A DNA stretch of 13,462 bases, taken from assembly GCA_009602725.1 (NCBI GenBank), contig WELB01000015.1, positions 292,129-305,590 on the forward strand, read 5' to 3'. Position numbers and translations under genes: made by a program. The DNA is from Spirogloea muscicola. Its lineage: Eukaryota > Streptophyta > Zygnematophyceae > Spirogloeales > Spirogloeaceae. The notes under the pieces were generated by a model that saw only the letters and a program-made list of their open reading frames with translations, did not search any database and was not told the origin of the DNA. Each line of letters begins with the position of its first letter. The stretch's first letter is position 1. Shown here one piece after another: positions 7,801 through 13,462 of this stretch.

Positions 7801-10800
7801 GCCTGCTTGTCAGAGGACTTGTCCTGGTTGGCCATGTTACCAAGCTTAGAGCTGCATTACGGCTAGCTCTTTCTTCATGAGGAGAGAGGCACGAAAACAA
7901 GTTCCTTACACAGGAGTCAAGGATCAGAGTCATACAGTCAGTGGTCATAGCACATCCGACTGCAGTGCTCCACTTGAAATGTCATCATGAAACTTGCCTT
8001 CTCGCCACTCTGAGGTGCAAGTGGCGCCGGAGAATTTCTGACGCTGTCTTGTAGGTCAGGTGCAATTGCAGATGCGCATATTTCCAATCCCGTCAGGAAG
8101 TAGTTAAGTGGCTGTCAGCCTCTGTTGGTGCTTCATGATGCTTCTACTCGGATTCATGTGCAGGAGGAGATGAAGCAGGCAATGCCAGAGGCTGGTGCCA
8201 GTGCTGACATCCTGGAGCTCAACCGGCTACGGCGGGCACTGGCTATCGCTTCCTTCCAGTGGGACTCGCGCCTTCTCTTCCTCGCCTCGTCGCTCAAGCT
8301 GCGCAAGCCACTGGATGGATCTGACAGCCCTGCGCCGCCGGCAGCTTTTGCATTCGATGGCTCGTCCAAGGACGCCGCTGCGCCACCTCTGCCTGTGGGC
8401 AGTGCTGAGGACTTCGGCACAGATGTCACTACTATCTTGGCAAAGCCGCTCGGCTTGGAGCTGCAGCGGTCGAGGACCATTGGGCCGGGCCCTGTGATAT
8501 TCAGTCAGGCGGAGTTGTTGGAGATGGCAGATGGTCTGAGCGAGCTCGCGCGGCATTCCTCTGAGAGCCAGCTTCCACTGGTCACGAAGGATATGGCTCC
8601 CTTGGTGCAGCAGCAGCCGCCGGCGGAGCCTGTATTACTAGTCCTGAATCCTGGAGATGAGCAGAGTCAGAGTGCCTTCAACGGAGTGGTACAGAAGCTT
8701 ACCTCTGGGAGCAGCTCGGATGGCTCGAGCGTGGAAGGCCCTGCTTTAGAGCTAGAGCACACCAAGGACTCTGCAGCGGCTGAAAGCGGTGGCAAGGCCG
8801 ATGGGAGAGCTCTGGAGAAGGACAATGTCTGTGGTCGTGCTGATGAGGAGCAAGGTGTGCGTCGGACGCTGTCAGAGGGCCACTTCCCCATCCTTGCTGA
8901 CCTTTCGATGGTACTCGACGCGGCGTGGACGGGCGAGGCGCGCTCGATGAGCACCAGCAATGGAGTCGGCGTGGAGGCTGTGGACATCCACCCTTCGGGT
9001 GGTCATGACGTGGTTGCTGCGAAGCTGGCAGGGGATGCCTGGCACGAGGCCTCCATGAAGCCACCGAGACCCAGTAAGCTGTCACCGGTCGCAAGTGGCG
9101 ACATGGCCGCTGCAGCGTGGGCGGCGCACACCAATGGGGCGGCGGAGCCCGCAGGCCTGGCGAAGGACTCTGGCGCCACTGCCATGGCGAAGGACTCTGG
9201 CGCCACTGCCATGGAAGACACTTCAGCAGCTTCTGAAGCACTTGAGCTGATTGCTGCTTTACCAGAGGACTTGCAAGCTGGGACCGTTCATGGCAGTCAC
9301 TCCGAGCAGCCATCTTTGGGACCAACAGTTCAGGGACTGGGGCCAGAGGCTGAGAATCACGATGCTGCTGCCGTTGCCACGGCGGCTGGTAAGGATAGTG
9401 ACACCGAGAGTGGGGGCGAGGAGGCTGCTGCCAGGACAAACGGCGGCAGCTTTCCATTCTTGGGTTGGCGGAGCCCCATGCCCCGCGTGCCGTCGCAGGC
9501 GAGCCTACTGCCAGCATCTCCACCGCCAACAAATGAGTCCACGCGGTGGCCGCCAACTGCTGCAGGGTCCATTGTCTCACACGCGGCGCAGGTTCGTGTT
9601 CTGCCATACATTGGACACCAACGGCCTTCCGATGCAGGCAGAGAATGAAAGTTAGAGAATAGATGATCATGCATCTGCCTCTGCATAGTCTGCGTCACTA
9701 ATTTAAATTAAGTTACTTGAATGGACAGGTTGCTGCTCAGGGAGGTGCAAGGCTACTTCTGCCACTAGGGTCAGATGAACATGTGGTTGCTGTCTACGAT
9801 GACGAACCCACGTCCATTATTGCATACGCCATATCGTCCGTTGATTATCACAAGGCGGTAAGGGGGCTGTCTGTAGTCACGCCTGCGAGCAGGGATGAGT
9901 TTGTCGGTGCCACAGACAGCAGTGGCGGCGGACCTTCCACCTCCGACAAGGAGGATGGCAGAATACAGGCTTGCCAGCGTACACAGGCTCTGTTGAGGTC
10001 ACAGAGCTTGACATTGGATGAGGCTCCCGTGTTGGAGAGTGAGGCTGCTGAGGGACAGGGCCAAGTCAATGTGGAGGTAGTCGCTGACCCCATGCTGTCG
10101 ACGGAGGCTCTGCACGTCAAAGTCAACTTTGTCGATGATGCGCCGCAGGTCAGCAGTTCTGCATTGTAATGGGCTCCATGGCAGCATAACTTAAGTGCCC
10201 GATACACGTTGCGTTCATGCAGATTTGCATGTACTCACACGCCTTTCTTCCTCTTAAGCGTGGTGTGTGATTGAGATCGATAAATTGATGAAGGCTGAAT
10301 GCTAAGTTGACTTTTATAACCGGCCCCTCTTGTCTAGCACCTAACCATATGTAACCATGCGTTTGCAGGGGAAGATGAAGTATCAGGTCACATGCTATTA
10401 CGCGAAGCAGTTTGATGCTCTACGCAAGTGCTGCTGCAGCGGTGGCGGAATCGAGAGAGGAGGGGACGACCTGGACTTTGTGCGATCACTCTGCCGCTGC
10501 AGAAAGTGGGGGGCTTATGGGGGACGGAGCAATGTCTACTTTGCCAAGACCGTGGACGACCGCTTTGTTGTCAAACAGGTACATAGCAGACATGTGAAGC
10601 CCTCCTGGAAGTTGTAGTCTACCACACACTGTGGTCTGCAGATCAGATACTTTCGTTGCGCAGTGCTCAAATTTCTCTGTGGTAACCTCATCCAGGTGAC
10701 GAGGACAGAGCTCTTGTCCTTCTTGGAATTTGCTCCCAATTACTTCAAATACTTCTCAGACGCCCTCAAGTCTGGCAGCCCGACCTGCTTGGCGAAGATT

Positions 10801-11999
10801 CTTGGTGTATATCAGGTGATGAGAGCCTACTTTTCCACAAGATATGCATCTTAGGTGACCAACACTTAAGTCCATTGATTGAGCAAATCAACACTAAGAC
10901 AGCGCGATTAGCTCCCCCAGTCCCTGTGTGGGGCAATCTGACATTGTATCTGACAGAGCTTTCTAATGACAAGCCTGTACATGTTCATGCTAACGAAGAT
11001 ATACCTATGCTCTCTGTGCTGTTCAGGTAGTAGTAAGAAGTGCCAAGGGTGGAAAGGAGGCACGGATGGATGTTGTTGTCATGGAGAACCTGCTCTATTC
11101 GCGCCGCATCTCTCGCCTTTATGACCTCAAAGGTTCCACGCGCTCGCGTTACAATGCACACCCCACCGGCAAAAACAAGGTGCTTGGCTCTGGAATCTAG
11201 AAAGTCTTGCAACCATGCAGTAATTCCTGCTGAATACATGGGCCTGACCTTTGTACATTTGAAGTATCGTTCGTCCTTGCTGGCTTTACAGCCCCTTTCT
11301 CATTGACCAGTTGTTAGTCTTGCAGGTGCTGTTAGATGAGAATCTCTTGGAGGCCATGCCAACAAGCCCCATCTTTGTGGGCAGCAAAGCGAAGCGATTA
11401 TTGGAGAGAGCTGTGTGGAATGACACGGCCTTCCTTGCTGTATGACCCTTGCCACCTGTTGCCGGCTGCTCACATGAATCTCTGGATGATATCTGTTTGA
11501 GGTGTCTATGCACCATGTCTGTGTATCTACGTACTCTTTTGGACGGGGCTTCAATTCGTGCTTCAGCCATTGTAACCTCAGTGATCCTTCATGACTTGGG
11601 TCCACTTCGTTTCTGGACACAGGGAGTCCATGTGATGGATTACTCATTGCTGGTTGGTGTGGACGAGGAGAAGCAGGAGCTTGTGATTGGCATAATCGAC
11701 TTTGTGCGCGCCAATACACGTGGGACAAGCACCTGGAGAGCTGGGTGAAAGGCTCAGGGATATTGGGTGGTCCCAAGAATGCTGTCCCGACAGTCATATC
11801 GCCTAATCACTATAAGAAGCGGTTTCGGAAGGCCATGTCAACTTACTTTGTCATGGTCCCTGATCAGTGGATGCCAGCACAGACTCTCACTCCTCCAAGC
11901 ACCTTATTGCCCATGTCCGCCCTGCCCTTGCTCCATTCTCCACTTGCAGAAGACTCCCTGACAGAGTCCACTGAAGTGGACAAAGCAGATGTACTATAA
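1263..11999 (+). CDS. FAB1: FAB1/PIKfyve-type 1-phosphatidylinositol-3-phosphate 5-kinase, 18 exons, two frame breaks
   Basis: Family role: phosphorylates PI3P at the 5 position to give PI(3,5)P2 on endosomal and vacuolar membranes. My exon model, from splice sites, phase and resemblance to plant FAB1, is 1263-1451, 1702-1878, 1994-2268, 2520-3461, 3859-4013, 4183-4362, 4808-5044, 5420-6184, 6409-6743, 7102-7228, 7498-7650, 8164-9591, 9729-10148, 10369-10578, 10696-10815, 11027-11179, 11326-11439, 11623-11999. This gives about 2117 codons, longer than Arabidopsis FAB1A (about 1750) because the linkers are expanded. FYVE finger, Cpn60/TCP-1-like domain, conserved Cys-rich region and PIP-kinase domain follow in the normal order. 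The ATG at 1263 puts about 44 residues before the FYVE RDFWMPD motif, close to plant homologues. Introns 4 and 5 start with GC. Extra bases near 3905 and 11710 break the frame. Read literally, translation would stop at about 3961, before most of the chaperonin-like domain and the whole kinase. The family call is very secure; some linker splice sites are less so. Confidence 0.93.
1994..3461 (+). other. FAB1: FAB1 exons 3-4: acidic linker and start of the chaperonin-like domain
   Basis: Exon 3 (1994-2268) is hydrophilic and ends in a Gly/Ser-rich stretch. It leaves two bases (AG) that join the G at 2520 to make Arg, giving RSDDEDE, which resembles the RSD(D/E)ED motif after the FYVE finger in plant FAB1. 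Exon 4 (2520-3461) encodes a long Asp/Glu-rich, low-complexity linker and then the conserved HFRALVVQLL segment and the LVKPDTSKGG / MDPGGYVKVKC region that opens the Cpn60/TCP-1-like domain. The exon ends GAGGACAG before GCAGGC, a GC donor. No GT nearby keeps both the reading frame and the homologue spacing. Confidence 0.85.
3462..3858 (+). other. FAB1 intron 4, GC-AG, with a long polypyrimidine tract
   Basis: The 397-bp intron begins GCAGGC and ends GCGCAG. Using this GC donor gives CIASG..EDS-RVVKGVVC, which matches the spacing of plant FAB1 (CVACG..SES-MVVKGVVC) residue for residue. From about 3494 to 3780 the + strand is overwhelmingly C and T, with the densest stretch at about 3595-3685. 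This is far longer than a normal 3' pyrimidine tract. Nothing else is recognisable in it. Confidence 0.75.
4014..4182 (+). other. FAB1 intron 5, GC-AG
   Basis: The 169-bp intron has donor CAG|GCAAGC, close to the known GC-AG donor consensus AG|GCAAGT, and acceptor TTTGCAG. Splicing joins TLLQQ to ERDHL in phase 0, as expected from plant FAB1 (LLQQ-EMDHLK). No GT near the boundary gives this junction. Confidence 0.8.
4363..4807 (+). other. FAB1 intron 6 (445 bp)
   Basis: Phase-0 GT-AG intron, gtcttg...gagcag, joining CTGAQ to VVPSTDH. The content is unremarkable AT-richer sequence. I see no gene, RNA or repeat in it. Confidence 0.8.
5045..5419 (+). other. FAB1 intron 7 (375 bp)
   Basis: Phase-0 intron gttggt...gtgcag, joining PLGCT to VLLFGAP exactly as in plant homologues. 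The donor is weak. Nothing else is recognisable inside it. Confidence 0.8.
6409..7228 (+). other. FAB1: FAB1 exons 9-10: conserved Cys-rich (CCR) region
   Basis: Exon 9 (6409-6743) opens WRCKKCEEPSEAH and continues with KLWMWHRCLRC, PPATRRVLMSSAAWGLSFGK, LELSFSNHAAASR and CGHSLHRDCLRFYG. This is the strongly conserved Cys/His region found only in FAB1/PIKfyve kinases and is almost identical to land-plant sequences. The exon leaves GG, completed by the G at 7102. Exon 10 (7102-7228) then continues CGALMACFRYAP and ends at QQDWLRRESAE. The first donor is a good GTAAGA. The near-identity to plant FAB1 is the best argument for the green lineage. Confidence 0.93.
6744..7101 (+). other. FAB1 intron 9 (358 bp)
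   Basis: Intron gtaaga...ggcag splitting a Gly codon (GG|G). It is AT-rich relative to the flanking exons, with no feature recognised inside. Confidence 0.85.
7651..8163 (+). other. FAB1 intron 11 (513 bp, the longest)
   Basis: Phase-0 intron gtggga...gtgcag between the end of exon 11 (KAQFE) and EEMKQAM. It has no open frame of note and no recognisable RNA or repeat. Confidence 0.75.
9160..9213 (+). repeat. 27-bp tandem duplication within FAB1 exon 12
   Basis: Two perfect in-frame 27-bp copies, at 9160-9186 and 9187-9213, encode the nine-residue unit AKDSGATAM twice. They are identical at the nucleotide level, implying a recent duplication. They lie in the non-conserved linker, so the effect on the kinase is probably small. 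Confidence 0.92.
9729..11999 (+). other. FAB1: FAB1 exons 13-18: PIP5K-type lipid kinase domain
   Basis: Exon 13 (9729-10148) has GGARLLLPLG and VYDDEPTSIIAYA, then VKVNFVDDAP. Exon 14 has MKYQVTCYYAKQFDALR and a glycine-rich segment (GGRSNVYFAKT), ending with VVKQ, whose Lys (about residue 1863) is the expected ATP-contacting lysine. Exon 15 has FAPNYFKYFS and SPTCLAKILGVYQ. Exon 16 has MDVVVMENLLY and RLYDLKGSTRSRY (DLKGS about 1937-1941). Exon 17 has AMPTSPIFVG and ERAVWNDTAFLA. Exon 18 has VMDYSLLVG, the metal-binding IID, then after a frame break YTWDKHLESWVKGSGILGGPK and the specificity-loop region YKKRFRKAMSTYF...MVPDQW. It ends with a non-conserved tail of about 40 residues at the TAA at 11997-11999. 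The catalytic motifs all look intact. Confidence 0.93.
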
Positions 12000-12543
12000 T
12001 TGTTGCTCAACCTCAAGAAGACCACCTGTAGTGTAATCTCATTGACATTTTCATTAAGGTCCGCTTACCTGTCGGGACCCTTGTATCACTATAGTCGATC
12101 TCCTTGATAGCTGCAATTGCAACTGCTCAAGGCATGGCCGTTGTTAAGAAGTAGAATGTCCTGACTGAACAATATATTGACTTCATAGTCCATTCTTTGA
12201 AGGGAACAATTACCTCCTGTTGATTTATCAGTTCCCTAGAGTTTGTGTACTCTTTTGTCCATGCCTCGATGTTATCAAACCCTAAAATAGACCACTTTCC
12301 CTTCCGGAGATCTCTTTCCCCCCCGCCCCAACAAATTTGGCAGTTGGATTTCAGCACCTTGCAACCTGCACAAGCCGGGGCTGTACTTTAGCTGGGCAGC
12401 CCATTGACACTTCCGCCAGCGGCTCTTACCAGACTGCAACTACGGGAAATCATTGCAAGTCCAGGTTTTAGGTAGCAAGGAGGTGCTCTGCGCATGATTG
12501 TGGCAGTGTGGATTCGCATTTGAAGACGCACTCAAGAGGAATT
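12000..12543. other. FAB1 3' flank, no gene seen
   Basis: The stretch after the FAB1 stop is AT-richer and lacks a convincing coding frame on either strand. It should contain the FAB1 3' UTR. A TGTAA pentamer at 12032-12036, the polyadenylation signal type common in chlorophyte algae, lies about 33 nt after the stop, but the motif is short and could be chance. No AATAAA was seen. Confidence 0.5.
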
Positions 12544-12738
12544 TCGTGTATAAGAAACAAATGTAGGCCAAGTACAAAGGCTAGCACACCTAAAGATCTA
12601 CATAACCTACAGCAGATTGACCCGCTCAATAACCACGGGAAAACATAAAGATCTTAATCGATGCATGAATACTAGATGCCAGAAACGGAGCCCTTCTGCC
12701 ACCAACTAGAGCTCGCCCAGCTTTCTGGTGCAAGGCAC
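12544..12738. repeat. Direct repeat, copy A (about 195 bp)
   Basis: This segment runs from TCGTGTATAAGAAA to the GGCAC at 12734-12738 and matches 13246-13451 at roughly 90% by eye, with a few substitutions and small indels. The shared core includes CTACATAACCTACAGCAGAT and AGAGCTCGCCCAGCTTTCTG. There are no coding frames in common, no tRNA-like promoter boxes and no TG...CA termini. Its nature is unknown: a dispersed repeat, or the remains of a local duplication. Confidence 0.85.
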
Positions 12739-13245
12739 TAAAAGAAAGGCACTCAAGAGGTCGCGTCAGCAACATTGCCTAGTGCAACCTGATTTAGACC
12801 AAAATGGCCGCAATTTACAAAGTCGTCCCTATTTTTAGTAGTCTGCCACCACCCCTACTTCCACACAAGTTCGGGCTTGCCAGTCACAGACTTTGCTACT
12901 CTGGAGAAGCTAATTCAGCTGGCGCCTCATTGCTCCAACTTCTGTAGGTTGCTTGGGCGCGTCATGCACAGTCCATGCTCTCGAGGAGAACACATTTGGT
13001 CTGCAATCAGAACATTCCATGTTGGGAGACATTTTGTAGGAGGGGCATCGTGTAATAGACAATAGGTGGTCCATTCATGTCCAGTAAGACCTGAAGGAAG
13101 ACCTGAATGTTGACTTGATTGAAGACCTCAACAGTCTTCGGCCCTGTAAGCTACAATGTGGTCGTTTATACCACAAACATGACAAGACCCCGCTCCATGC
13201 CAGTCAGGTCATGTGTTCTGTCTACTCATGCTTGGAGAGGAGAGA
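12739..13245. other. Spacer between the two direct repeats, no gene seen
   Basis: About 507 bp with no convincing ORF, RNA gene or transposon coding region. Short frames such as 12877-13065 start at a non-ATG codon and match nothing I recognise. Confidence 0.5.
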
Positions 13246-13451
13246 TCGTGTATTAGAAAGAAATGTAGGCCAAATGGCCAGGTACAAAGGCAAGCACATC
13301 TAAAAATCTACATAACCTACAGCAGATTGACCCGCTCAATAACCACGGGTCAAAACATAAAGATCACTACTCGATGCATGAATACTAGATGCCAGGAACG
13401 GAGCCCTTCTGCCACCTACTAGAGCTCGCCCAGCTTTCTGGTGCAAGGCAC
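13246..13451. repeat. Direct repeat, copy B (about 206 bp)
   Basis: Second copy of the segment at 12544-12738, same orientation, offset about 702-713 bp. It differs by an insertion of about 9 bp (ATGGCCAGG or an equivalent placement, near 13274-13282), several substitutions and short indels. Similarity ends at GGCAC in both copies. The window ends 11 bases later, so a longer array cannot be excluded. Confidence 0.85.
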
Positions 13452-13462
13452 GAGCCTGAGCA

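Larger units (their letters stand above)
7498..9591 (+). other. FAB1: FAB1 exons 11-12: coiled segment and long disordered linker
   Basis: Exon 11 (7498-7650) encodes a charged, probably helical segment beginning VVDKVELVYLEVLDTL. Exon 12 (8164-9591, 476 codons, the largest exon) starts EEMKQAMPEAG and contains ILELNRLRRALAIASFQWDSRL, the conserved plant FAB1 motif with the form DILE-N-LRR...WD-RL. The remaining roughly 400 residues are rich in Ala, Gly, Ser, Glu and Asp. They include a 27-bp tandem duplication and show little recognisable conservation. GC-rich third positions and the absence of stops over 1.4 kb support coding. This linker accounts for much of the extra length of the protein. 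Confidence 0.83.

Noticed and set aside
8699-9670. Minus-strand open frame of 323 codons
   Set aside because: It lies antisense to FAB1 exon 12, whose GC-rich third positions suppress stop codons on the opposite strand. Composition is Ser/Pro/Arg/Gln-rich with no recognisable domain, and it runs past the exon end without a known motif.
12127-12357. Minus-strand frame of 76 codons in the FAB1 3' flank
   Set aside because: Low-GC sequence unlike the codon use of the real exons here, with no recognisable domain; likely chance.
12544-13451. Direct repeats as the LTRs of a small retrotransposon
   Set aside because: The repeat ends are not TG...CA, no primer-binding site or polypurine tract was seen, and the 507-bp interior has no gag/pol-like coding.
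1-13462. CRISPR array, tRNA/rRNA genes, bacterial operon or defence system
   Set aside because: No spaced repeats, no tRNA B-box-like motif, no rRNA sequence, and the intron-rich gene structure is clearly nuclear eukaryotic.

Overview
The window is nuclear DNA from a eukaryote of the green plant lineage. It is dominated by one intron-rich gene on the + strand, positions 1263 to 11999: a FAB1/PIKfyve-type 1-phosphatidylinositol-3-phosphate 5-kinase. I reconstructed it as 18 exons and about 2117 codons. All three hallmark modules are present in the plant FAB1 order: an N-terminal FYVE zinc finger, a Cpn60/TCP-1-like chaperonin domain with the FAB1-specific conserved Cys-rich region, and a C-terminal PIP-kinase domain. 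Exons are GC-rich at third positions, introns are T-rich and 115-513 bp long, and the linkers are Ala/Gly/Ser-rich. This resembles a green alga or other non-seed green organism, but the species cannot be fixed from the sequence.

Layout. Positions 1-841 hold two exons of a second, divergent gene on the - strand that runs off the left edge. Its splice phases agree, but I do not recognise the product. Positions 842-1262 are the shared upstream region. It carries a perfect (GCC)n/(GGC)n inverted repeat, a short tandem repeat and upstream ORFs, one of which stops 2 nt before the FAB1 start codon. Positions 1263-11999 are the FAB1 gene. Positions 12000-13462 are 3' flank with no convincing gene, but with two direct copies of a roughly 200-bp repeat about 700 bp apart.

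Function. The expected FAB1 product binds PI3P on endosomes through the FYVE finger and phosphorylates it to PI(3,5)P2, which controls endosome and vacuole dynamics. As written, the sequence has two reading-frame breaks inside otherwise highly conserved coding sequence: +1 nt near 3905 and +2 nt near 11710. It therefore represents either an assembly with uncorrected indels or a recently damaged allele. Two consecutive introns (4 and 5) use GC-AG rather than GT-AG splice sites.

I found no defence system, CRISPR array, RNA gene or intact mobile element. The most unusual items are the frame breaks, the paired GC-AG introns, the unidentified divergent gene and the 3' repeat pair.
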